Source: an uncultured Gemmatimonadota bacterium (lineage in GTDB: Bacteria; Gemmatimonadota; Gemmatimonadetes; Gemmatimonadales; Gemmatimonadaceae). From it: a stretch of 19,309 bases of DNA. The position numbers and the translations under genes are program-made. The notes below the pieces were generated by a model. The model did no database searches. It had not been told where the DNA came from and worked only from the letters and a program-made list of their open reading frames with translations. Where the stretch lies: contig CAMLHT010000041.1 in NCBI GenBank assembly GCA_946479895.1, positions 1 to 19,309 of the forward strand, in the 5' to 3' direction. Shown in pieces: positions 13,063-19,309 of this stretch (positions within the stretch are counted from its first letter, which is position 1; each line of letters begins with the position of its first letter).

Positions 13063-13977
13063 CTACGCCGCCTTCCCCCGCGACCGCTTCTTCGCCGCCG
13101 AACGTCGCTTCGTCGTCTTCTTCCGAGGCGTCGTTCGGGCCTCGCTCGCGCCGTTCGTCTTCAGGCTCCGCTTGAGCCGCTCCATCAGGTCGATCACGTC
13201 GCCCGTCGCCACCGGCTCCTCCTCCGGCGCCGCCTTGAGCTTCACGACGTCGTCCCCCGCGCGCTTCTTCTTCTTCGCGATGCTGATCAGCTCCGCCGCC
13301 ATGGTGTCGGCCAGCTCCTTCGGGCTGAACTTCGCCTTGTACAGCTTCTTCATCTGCGTCGTCATCCGGCGCGTGTCGGCGGCCGAGACCCGCGCCGGCT
13401 TCGGCAACCCGACGTCCTCCGGCGACCGGATCTCGTCGGCGAACCGCAGCGTCTCGGCCCGCAGGATCCCGTTCTCGGCGATCAGGGCCACGAGGTATTC
13501 CTTCGCGCGCATGACGAGGCGCGCGATGCCGGCGCGGCCCGTCGCCTCCATGACGCGCGCGAGCAGGCGATACGCCTTCGCGCCGCCTTGGCCCGGGATG
13601 AGATAGTAGGCGCGGACGAAGTACATCGGGTCCACGTCCTCCACCGGCACGAACGCCGAGAGGTCGATGTCGCGCGTGACCTCGGGCGCGAGCCGCTCGA
13701 GATCCTCGTCCTCGAGGACGACGTACTTGCCCTTCTTCACCTCGAAGCCGCGCACGATGTCGTCGTCGGTGAGCGGCTTGCGGCCGCTCTCGGTGAAGTA
13801 GCGCCGAGCGAGCTGCGTCCCGTTGTCCGTCACCATGTGAAGCGACACGCGGTTGCCGCGATTGCCCGACACGAGCTGCACGGGCACGCTGACGAGGCCG
13901 AAGGTGATCGTCCCCGACCAGATCGGCCGGCCGCGGCCGCCGCCGAAATCCTCGGTCTCCTGTTCGATGTCAGGCAC
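13063..13977 (-). CDS. ku: Non-homologous end-joining protein Ku, paralog with basic tail
   Basis: Bacterial Ku forms a ring-shaped dimer that threads onto DNA double-strand ends and recruits the ligase LigD. The 304-residue product shows the Ku core from WSGTITFGLVSVPVQL (about 20-35), through the FVPVEDVDPMYFVRAYYL region, RAGIARLVMRAKEYLVALIAENGILRAETLRFADEI, to the MKKLYKAKFSPKELADTMAAELISIAKKKK segment. The last 25 residues are a Lys/Arg-rich tail of the kind that adds DNA binding in some bacterial Ku proteins. The start is a GTG at 13977, overlapping the stop of the upstream Ku gene by 8 bp, so both are probably made from one message. It is convergent with the HAF lipoprotein gene across a 72-bp gap in which I see no convincing terminator. 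Confidence 0.94.
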   Translation of the reverse strand: MPDIEQETEDFGGGRGRPIWSGTITFGLVSVPVQLVSGNRGNRVSLHMVTDNGTQLARRYFTESGRKPLTDDDIVRGFEVKKGKYVVLEDEDLERLAPEVTRDIDLSAFVPVEDVDPMYFVRAYYLIPGQGGAKAYRLLARVMEATGRAGIARLVMRAKEYLVALIAENGILRAETLRFADEIRSPEDVGLPKPARVSAADTRRMTTQMKKLYKAKFSPKELADTMAAELISIAKKKKRAGDDVVKLKAAPEEEPVATGDVIDLMERLKRSLKTNGASEARTTPRKKTTKRRSAAKKRSRGKAA

Positions 13978-14758
13978 TGGCGCGATCTCCCTTCGTGGAT
14001 GCCAGGCTGCGCTCGAGCGCGCTGGCGAGGTCGTCGCTCGCCTTCCGCGCCCGCTCCTTCGGGAAGCGGATGACCTTGCCGGCGGCCTTCGCCTTCACGA
14101 ACTCGAGCACGCGCTCGCGGTATTCGTCCTTGTACTCGGTCATGTCGAGCTCACCCTCCATGGACGCGACGAGCTGCTTCGCCATCGCGACCTCCTTTGC
14201 GGAAAGGTCACGGCCGGCGGGCGCCGACAGCGACCCGGGCTCGACGACCTCTTCGGCATTGCGCAGCGTGATGAGCATGAGGTGCTCGCCCTCGACGCGC
14301 AGCGCGCCGAAGTACTCCTTCTTCCGCATCACCCAGTGCGCGAGCCCCTCGCGCCCTTCCTTCTCCAGCGCGGCGACGAGGGCGAAGTAGCCCTTGCTGT
14401 TGCCATTCGGGCCGACCCAGTACGGGCGCTCGAACCACTGATGCGTGATCGCCTCGGGCTTGTAGAAGTGGAGGATCTCGATGTCGCGCGACTCGGGCGG
14501 CTCGACCTTCTCGATGTCCTCCTCGTCGAGGATGACGAGGCTCTTCCGGTCGAGCTCGAGCGCACGCTTCGCCTCGGCGTGCTCGACCACGTCGCCGGTG
14601 TCGGGGCGGACCATGTGCTGCTTCACGGGCTTCTTCGTGCGGCGGTCGAGGAGCCGGAAATGGATCTTCCGGTCCTGGACCGCGGAGTAGAGCTTGATCG
14701 GCACGCTGATCGAGCCGAACTCGATGCAGCCCTTCCAGATTGCGCGGGCGGTTGCCAT
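13970..14758 (-). CDS. ku: Non-homologous end-joining protein Ku, second paralog
   Basis: A 262-residue Ku with the N-terminal signature ARAIWKGCIEFGSISVPIKL, the CxxxRxxxK-free loop typical of bacterial Ku, and the core GYFALVAALEKEGREGLAHW, MRKKEYFGALRVEGEHLMLITLRNAEEV and KQLVASMEGELDMTEYKDEYRERVLEFVKAKAAGK. It lacks the long basic tail of its partner. It is the first gene of the Ku pair. The two share the family plan but are well diverged, so they may form a heterodimer or serve under different conditions, as reported for multi-Ku rhizobia. The ATG at 14758 has no visible Shine-Dalgarno sequence. LigD is not encoded in this window. Confidence 0.94.
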   Translation of the reverse strand: MATARAIWKGCIEFGSISVPIKLYSAVQDRKIHFRLLDRRTKKPVKQHMVRPDTGDVVEHAEAKRALELDRKSLVILDEEDIEKVEPPESRDIEILHFYKPEAITHQWFERPYWVGPNGNSKGYFALVAALEKEGREGLAHWVMRKKEYFGALRVEGEHLMLITLRNAEEVVEPGSLSAPAGRDLSAKEVAMAKQLVASMEGELDMTEYKDEYRERVLEFVKAKAAGKVIRFPKERARKASDDLASALERSLASTKGDRASA

Positions 14759-14871
14759 GGGCCGAGCCGTGGTGATGACGACGGGCGGGTGTGCAAGGGC
14801 CTTGCCGACGTTCGCCTGAGGCGCGAGTCCGCGGAGGTCGAGTCGCGCGGGGAGGGGCGCGAATCACGCGC

Positions 14872-15011
14872 GGTGGCGAGGGCGGGAGTGCTCCGGCTGC
14901 GCGATATCACAGAACTGGATAATCGCGTTGCCGATGCAGGCGGCCTCCCGTTCGAAGGCGATTATCCAGTTCAGGATATCCGCTTGCCGAAGCACTCCCG
15001 CCCTCGCCACC
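14872..15011. repeat. Palindromic element C, copy 1
   Basis: A 140-bp inverted repeat. The outer 21 bp are a perfect match (GGTGGCGAGGGCGGGAGTGC and its complement), and the inner AACTGGATAATCG pairs with CGATTATCCAGTT around a loop at 14928-14958. Between these, the arms differ: the left arm reads GCTGCGCGATATCACAG and the right, read on the other strand, GCAAGCGGATATCCTG. It encodes no protein. It lies just upstream of the Ku genes. Confidence 0.85.
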
Positions 15012-15199
15012 AGGTGGAAGATCACCCACGACGCTTGGGTTCACGTCCCGCAGGCTTCCGCGTCCGGCGCCGGGAGCCGCGTCGCCGGGCGTAACGGCCT
15101 TGCCTCAGCCGGAGAGCGGCGGGTCACGAGGTCCCTCGTCTTTGGGCTGACTGCGGGATAGGCTCTGCGGCACTCAGGGCTTTACCAGCCGTCGGCGGC
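15012..15199. other. Spacer between the two element-C copies
   Basis: I see no gene, tRNA or clear promoter in these 188 bases. The whole 14759-15381 gap holds only the two palindromic elements, this spacer and short flanks. It must nevertheless contain the promoters for the minus-strand Ku pair and the plus-strand permease-like gene. Confidence 0.5.
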
Positions 15200-15336
15200 G
15201 GCGGAGGCGGGAGTGCTCCGGCAAGCGGATATCCTGAACTGGATAATCGCGCCGAAAACGGCGAGGCACACTTGCACGATCGACGCGATTATCCAGTTCT
15301 GTGATATCGCGCAGCCGGGGCACTCCCGCCTTCGCC
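15200..15336. repeat. Palindromic element C, copy 2 (inverted)
   Basis: A 137-bp inverted repeat of the same family as 14872-15011 but in opposite orientation: its left arm (GCAAGCGGATATCCTGAACT) matches the reverse complement of the right arm of copy 1, and its right arm carries the other variant (CTGTGATATCGCGCAGCC). The loop (15252-15283), read on the minus strand, still resembles the loop of copy 1 (TGCA, GCCTC, CCGTT in order). It ends 45 bp before the next gene. Confidence 0.85.
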
Positions 15337-15381
15337 GGCCAGCCGGCGCCAGTCCGCACTAGACACCCGATCCCAGCACAA

Positions 15382-15804
15382 ATGCGACCGACCCGATCGA
15401 ACGGCACATTCGTCCGCCTCGCCAAGGCCACCTCGCGCGCCTCCGGCCGGCCCTCGGCATTCGCCGTCGCCGCCGCCATCGTCGCGATCTGGCTCGCCTC
15501 CGGCCCCCTGTTCCACTTCAGCGACACCTGGCAGCTCGTCATCAACACCGGCACCACCATCATCACCTTCCTGATGGTCTTCCTCATCCAGAACACCCAG
15601 AACCGCGACAGCGAGGCGATGCAGGTGAAGCTCGATGAGCTCATCCGCGCGACCGCCGGCGCGCACACGGCGCTGCTCGACCTCGAGGAGCTCGAGGAGC
15701 GCGAGCTCGACGCGATCCGCGCCAGCTATCGCCGCCTCGCGACGAGCGCGCGCGAGGCCCTCCGCCGCGGCGAGGCGGACACGGGGGTCCCCGACGTATC
15801 GTGA
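15382..15804 (+). CDS. Low-affinity iron permease-family small membrane protein
   Basis: A 140-residue protein with two transmembrane segments (about 27-43 and 52-70). The sequence TWQLVINTGTTIITFLMVFL followed by IQNTQNRDSEAMQVKLDELI is the hallmark of the family named after fungal low-affinity iron permease (PF04120). The cytoplasmic tail has the usual acidic LDLEELEEREL stretch and then a helical, basic end. In bacteria, iron transport by these short proteins is not proven, and the name comes from homology. The ATG at 15382 is preferred; the open frame extends into the palindromic element upstream and would add 27 unrelated residues. The gene is 79 bp from the next, same-strand DUF5916 gene. 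Confidence 0.9.
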   Translation: MRPTRSNGTFVRLAKATSRASGRPSAFAVAAAIVAIWLASGPLFHFSDTWQLVINTGTTIITFLMVFLIQNTQNRDSEAMQVKLDELIRATAGAHTALLDLEELEERELDAIRASYRRLATSAREALRRGEADTGVPDVS

Positions 15805-15883
15805 GCCGGAACACCAGCGGTAAGGGGCCGGCAAACGTATTCTTGTAGAGTCAGGTCCTGCCCCCCGAAGTCCTCGTCGCTCA

Positions 15884-18439
15884 ATGCACCTGCCCGCTTT
15901 CCCGCGCGCCTTCATGGCGAGCGTGTTCCTTCTTGCCTGCTCCAGCGTCGCCCTCGCCCAGCCCCAGCTGAAGGAGGACGAGCACATCGCGGCGCGGCCG
16001 TCCCTCGAGGCCGGCCGCCTCGCCGAGGGAGAACAGATCAAGGTCGACGGCCGCCTCGACGAGGCGACCTGGGCCGGCGTGCCCGTCGCGTCGGACTTCA
16101 CCGCCAGCGACCCCGTGGATGGCGCGCGGCCCTCCGAGCGCACCGAGGTCAGGATCACCCACGACCAGGACGCGATCTACGTCGGCGCGCGACTTCAGAC
16201 CGTCAACACGCGCGTCTCCACGCGTCTGGGCCGCCGCGACAGCGACCTCTCGGACTCCGACTGGTTCATCGTCGTGTTCGACAGCTATCACGATCACCAG
16301 GGCGGCTACCGCTTTCGCGTCAACCCGAGCGGCGTGACGGGTGACGAGGCCAACGGCGACCGGTCCTGGGATCCGATCTGGGAAGTCGCCACCGCGGTGG
16401 ATGACTCCGGCTGGACGGCGGAGATGCGGATTCCCTTCAGCCAGCTGCGCTTCAATCCCGCCGACCGCCCCGTGTGGGGCCTCCAGTTCTATCGCGAGGT
16501 CGCCCGCACCGTCGAGAAGATGATGTTCGCGTACACGCCGAAGAGCGACAAGGGCGGATCGGCGCGCTTCGGCCACCTCCTCGGCCTCAAGGACATCGTC
16601 CCCGGACACCCGCTCGAGCTGCTCCCCTTCGCGGCGGCGCGCGCCGAGTACAAGCGGATCTCGACGCCGTTCCGCGACGGGCACGACTACTACCGGAACT
16701 TCGGCGCCGACATCAAGTACCGGCCGACGCCGAACTTCACCCTCGACGCGACGCTCAACCCGGACTTCGGGCAGATCGAGGCGGACGAGGCGCAGGTCAA
16801 CCTCAGCGCCAACGAGACGTTCTTCGGCGAGAAGCGGCCGTTCTTCATCGAGGGAGCGAACATCTTCCGCTTCGGCGGCGGCGACCTGTTCTACAGCCGC
16901 CGCATCGGCCGCGCCCCGCAGGGATCGCTGCCCAGCGCCAGCGTCTTCGGCGACGTCGCCGACGCGACGACGATCCTCGGCGCGGCGAAGCTCACCGGCC
17001 GCACGGCGTCGGGCTGGTCACTCGGCATCATGGAAGCGGTGGCGAACCGCGAGCGGGCGCCGTGGGTCGGGACGACGCCCGACGTGAAGTTCGCCGAGGT
17101 GGAGCCGCTGACCAATTACTTCGTCGGGCGGGCGAAGCGGGACTTCCGCGGCGGCGCCTCATCATTCGGCGCGATCCTGACGCAGACGACCCGCGCCCTC
17201 GGCGACTCCTCGCTGCGCGCGCGCCTGCGTGCCTCGGCGACGGTGGCGGGCATCGACCTGCGGCACGAGACGTCGAATCGCGAGTGGGGACTCAACGCGC
17301 AGGTCGCCGGCAGCACCGTTCGCGGGAGCGAGTCGGCGATGATCGCGACCCAGCGGTCGTCGCTCCGGTACTTCCAGCGCCCGGACGACGATCGCGCCGT
17401 GGACAGCTCGGCCCGATCGATGGAAGGGATCCGGGCCAGCGTGGGCCTGAGCAAGAGCGCCGGACTGCACTGGCGGGGCGGGATGAACCTCAACGCGACG
17501 TCGCCCGGATTCGAGACGAACGACCTCGCGTTCCAGACCAGCGCCGATCGCGCCACGATCTCGGGCAACATCGAGTATCAGGAGAACCGGCCGGGCAACG
17601 TGTGGCGCCGGTGGGAGCTCAAGGCGAGCCCCGACTACGGCTACAACTACACGGGTGACCGCGTGCAGTCGGGACTCCGCCTCGAGGCGGAGGGAACGCT
17701 GCTGAGCTACTGGACGGGAAAGATGTCGTGGGATCACGACTGGTCGCGCTTCGACGACCGGCTGACGCGCGGCGGACCGGTGACGCTCGACCCGGGCCAG
17801 ACGACCTGGCAGGTCAACGTCTCGAGCAACCCGCGGCTCCCCTACACCATCGGTGGGAACGCGAGCCGGCGTGTCACGCCGGCGGGTGGATGGAGCAACT
17901 CGGGCTCGGTGAAGTTCGGCGTCAAGGCGGCGAGCACGTGGAGCGCGGAGATCGAGCCGCGGTTCAGCCGCGGCTACGGGACGTCGCAGTACATCACGTC
18001 GGTGGCCGACACGACCGCTACGGCGACCTTCGGCCGGCGCTACGTGTTCGCGCCGATCGACCAGACGACCCTGTCGCTGACGTCACGCGTGAACGTGACG
18101 ATGCGTCCGACGATGACCCTGGCGATCGTGATGCAGCCGCTGGTGGCGAGTGGCCTCTACGGGTCGGCGATCGCGCTCTCGGCGCCGCGCACGTACGACT
18201 TCCATCCGGTGAGCGACGCGACGGACTACCGGAACTTCAACACGCGGACCGTGAACGGTTCGGCGGCGTTCCGGTGGGAATGGCGGCCGGGGTCGAGCGC
18301 GTATGTCGTGTGGCAGCATCGGCGGAACGCGCCCGGGACGGCGGGGGACTTCCGGTGGCGGCGGGATCGGGCGGAGCTGTTCCGCGCGGCGCCGGAGAAT
18401 ACCCTGATGGTGAAGCTGAGCTACTGGATCAATCCCTGA
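15884..18439 (+). CDS. CBM9-like/DUF5916 outer-membrane protein, paralog 2
   Basis: An 851-residue paralog of the protein encoded at 8727. The signal peptide ends ALAQ (about residue 26). The CBM9-like domain begins IKVDGRLDEATW and keeps SERTEVRITHDQDAIYVGA, SDSDWFIVVFDSYHDHQGGY, GWTAEMRIPFSQLRF and WGLQFYREV. The DUF5916 part has LNPDFGQIEADEAQVNLSA, ETFFGEKRPFFIEGANIF, LFYSRRIGRAPQG, RYFQRPDDD and the C-terminal barrel-like strands ending LMVKLSYWINP. The order of motifs is identical to the other copy, but the sequences differ along the whole length, so the duplication is old. The ATG at 15884 gives a complete signal peptide; a second ATG at 15914 is possible. The protein probably sits in the outer membrane; substrate unknown. 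Confidence 0.9.
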   Translation: MHLPAFPRAFMASVFLLACSSVALAQPQLKEDEHIAARPSLEAGRLAEGEQIKVDGRLDEATWAGVPVASDFTASDPVDGARPSERTEVRITHDQDAIYVGARLQTVNTRVSTRLGRRDSDLSDSDWFIVVFDSYHDHQGGYRFRVNPSGVTGDEANGDRSWDPIWEVATAVDDSGWTAEMRIPFSQLRFNPADRPVWGLQFYREVARTVEKMMFAYTPKSDKGGSARFGHLLGLKDIVPGHPLELLPFAAARAEYKRISTPFRDGHDYYRNFGADIKYRPTPNFTLDATLNPDFGQIEADEAQVNLSANETFFGEKRPFFIEGANIFRFGGGDLFYSRRIGRAPQGSLPSASVFGDVADATTILGAAKLTGRTASGWSLGIMEAVANRERAPWVGTTPDVKFAEVEPLTNYFVGRAKRDFRGGASSFGAILTQTTRALGDSSLRARLRASATVAGIDLRHETSNREWGLNAQVAGSTVRGSESAMIATQRSSLRYFQRPDDDRAVDSSARSMEGIRASVGLSKSAGLHWRGGMNLNATSPGFETNDLAFQTSADRATISGNIEYQENRPGNVWRRWELKASPDYGYNYTGDRVQSGLRLEAEGTLLSYWTGKMSWDHDWSRFDDRLTRGGPVTLDPGQTTWQVNVSSNPRLPYTIGGNASRRVTPAGGWSNSGSVKFGVKAASTWSAEIEPRFSRGYGTSQYITSVADTTATATFGRRYVFAPIDQTTLSLTSRVNVTMRPTMTLAIVMQPLVASGLYGSAIALSAPRTYDFHPVSDATDYRNFNTRTVNGSAAFRWEWRPGSSAYVVWQHRRNAPGTAGDFRWRRDRAELFRAAPENTLMVKLSYWINP

Positions 18440-18556
18440 GGTCTGGCAGGCTGCGGCGGGGGAAGGCTGGAGAGCAGCACGCGGCGCGCATGATCGGCTG
18501 GCCGGCCGGCGTCCCCACGACTACGTTTGCGCGCCCAGCCAACCGCGCCACTCTCG

Positions 18557-19300
18557 ATGCCTTTCCGCAGGCTCCCGGCGATCGCCGCCTCAGTCGTAGT
18601 CGTCGCCGGAGGAGTCGCCTGGTTCGCCGCCGCGTCGCCATCGCGTGACTCGCTGAGGGCGCGCACGGTCTCGCTGGCCGACGGGCGGCGTCCCTTCGTC
18701 TTCCGGCTGAGTGGCCAGGAGCGATGGGCCTCCTGCCGCGCCGATTCGGCGACCAACGGAACCGCGATCCATTGCGCGGGCTTCGCGCTCGACGACGCCG
18801 GCGCGGCCGAAGCGACGGCGCTCGGCCATGACGCCCGGGAGTCCGAAGACGAGACGCCGGAAGAGGCGCGGCGGACGCTGGCGACGATCGACCTGCTCGC
18901 CGAGCCGGCGGCAGGCGCGGCGACGGCGAGCCGCCGGATCGAGACGCTCGAGTCTCTCGTCGCGGCGGACAGCGACAATGCCGCGCTGCGCAACGACCTC
19001 GCCGTGGCGTACTTCGCCCGCGGCGACGCCTGGAGCGTCTTCCTCGGCCTCGACCAGATGGAGCGCGCCTATGCCACCGACTCGGCGTCGCCGGTGATCG
19101 CGTTCAATCGCGCGGTCGCGCTCGACGAGGTCCATCTCTCCAACGAGGCGCGCGCCGCCTGGACGGCGTACGCGCGCGATCACCACGAGAAGGGCTGGAC
19201 GGACGAGGCGACCCGGCGACTGGCCGCAGTCGAGGCGCGGCTCCAGCCCCGCCTCTTCGACAGCCGGCCGGCGACGTACATGGACCCGCCGATGACGTAG
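18557..19300 (+). CDS. Membrane-anchored TPR-like protein
   Basis: A 247-residue protein with an N-terminal membrane anchor or uncleaved signal (about 7-26, AIAASVVVVAGGVAWFAAAS). A loop domain follows with two cysteines (SCRADSATNGTAIHCAGF) and then a helical region. The helical part contains TPR-like repeats: ETLESLVAADSDNAALRNDL, AVAYFARGDAWSVFLGLDQM, ERAYATDSASPVIAFNRAVA and LDEVHLSNEARAAWTAYARD. TPRs mediate protein contacts. The end (SRPATYMDPPMT, stop at 19298-19300) is nine bases from the window edge, so any downstream partner cannot be seen. The ATG at 18557 is favoured over the in-frame ATG at 18527, which would push the hydrophobic segment inward. In related bacteria such modules precede CHAT-domain or other effector proteins, but nothing here shows that. 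Confidence 0.75.
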   Translation: MPFRRLPAIAASVVVVAGGVAWFAAASPSRDSLRARTVSLADGRRPFVFRLSGQERWASCRADSATNGTAIHCAGFALDDAGAAEATALGHDARESEDETPEEARRTLATIDLLAEPAAGAATASRRIETLESLVAADSDNAALRNDLAVAYFARGDAWSVFLGLDQMERAYATDSASPVIAFNRAVALDEVHLSNEARAAWTAYARDHHEKGWTDEATRRLAAVEARLQPRLFDSRPATYMDPPMT

Positions 19301-19309
19301 GAGCCCGGC

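Noticed and set aside
15012..15199. Possible tRNA from a GGGTTCACGTCCC stretch near 15034
   Set aside because: No acceptor stem, anticodon arm or proper T-arm consensus can be built around it.
14872..15336. Reading the two element-C copies as a CRISPR array or as an attachment-site pair
   Set aside because: Only two units, in opposite orientation, each itself palindromic and about 140 bp long; no integrase or cas gene is present.

Overview
The window is a GC-rich bacterial chromosome segment, most likely from the Gemmatimonadota. This rests on the family mix: two paralogous CBM9-like/DUF5916 outer-membrane proteins, small secreted proteins of the 'DGTYEL-VDG-LPA' type, a HAF-repeat lipoprotein, weak or absent Shine-Dalgarno sequences, and many REP-like palindromes with a TCCCTCGCTGCGCTCGGGAT-type core. 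No marker gene such as rRNA is present, so the assignment is an inference.

Layout. (1) 40-801: thyX, a flavin-dependent thymidylate synthase. (2) 889-2825, minus strand: three consecutive small secreted paralogs in an operon-like row, of unknown function. (3) 3007-6968, plus strand, divergent from the previous block: two Ddl-like ATP-grasp ligases, a GNAT acetyltransferase and a KamA-type radical-SAM lysine 2,3-aminomutase. The first three genes overlap by 4 bp each, and the fourth follows a short palindrome. This is the most suggestive metabolic unit here: it could make a beta-lysine-containing, acetylated or ligated small molecule. (4) 7196-8337, minus strand: a two-gene secreted/outer-membrane pair with a 4-bp overlap. 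(5) 8727-11270: first DUF5916 protein. (6) 11539-12990: lipoprotein with seven HAF-like repeats, an Ig-like domain and a FIMAH-like C-terminus. (7) 13063-14758, minus strand: two tandem, overlapping Ku genes of bacterial NHEJ. LigD is not in the window. (8) 15382-15804: small low-affinity iron permease-family membrane protein. (9) 15884-18439: second DUF5916 protein. (10) 18557-19300: membrane-anchored TPR-like protein.

Intergenic spaces are unusually structured. One palindrome family has two 175-bp copies (6987-7161 and 8486-8660) whose arms have changed together, plus a decayed copy near 11295-11476. A shorter relative at 5704-5764 supplies the stop codon of the acetyltransferase gene, and a half-copy lies at the start of the same gene. 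A second, unrelated family has two copies of about 140 bp in opposite orientation (14872-15011 and 15200-15336), with matching internal asymmetry between the arms. A purine-rich hairpin lies between the convergent thyX and secreted-protein genes. No tRNA, rRNA, CRISPR array or transposase gene was recognised.
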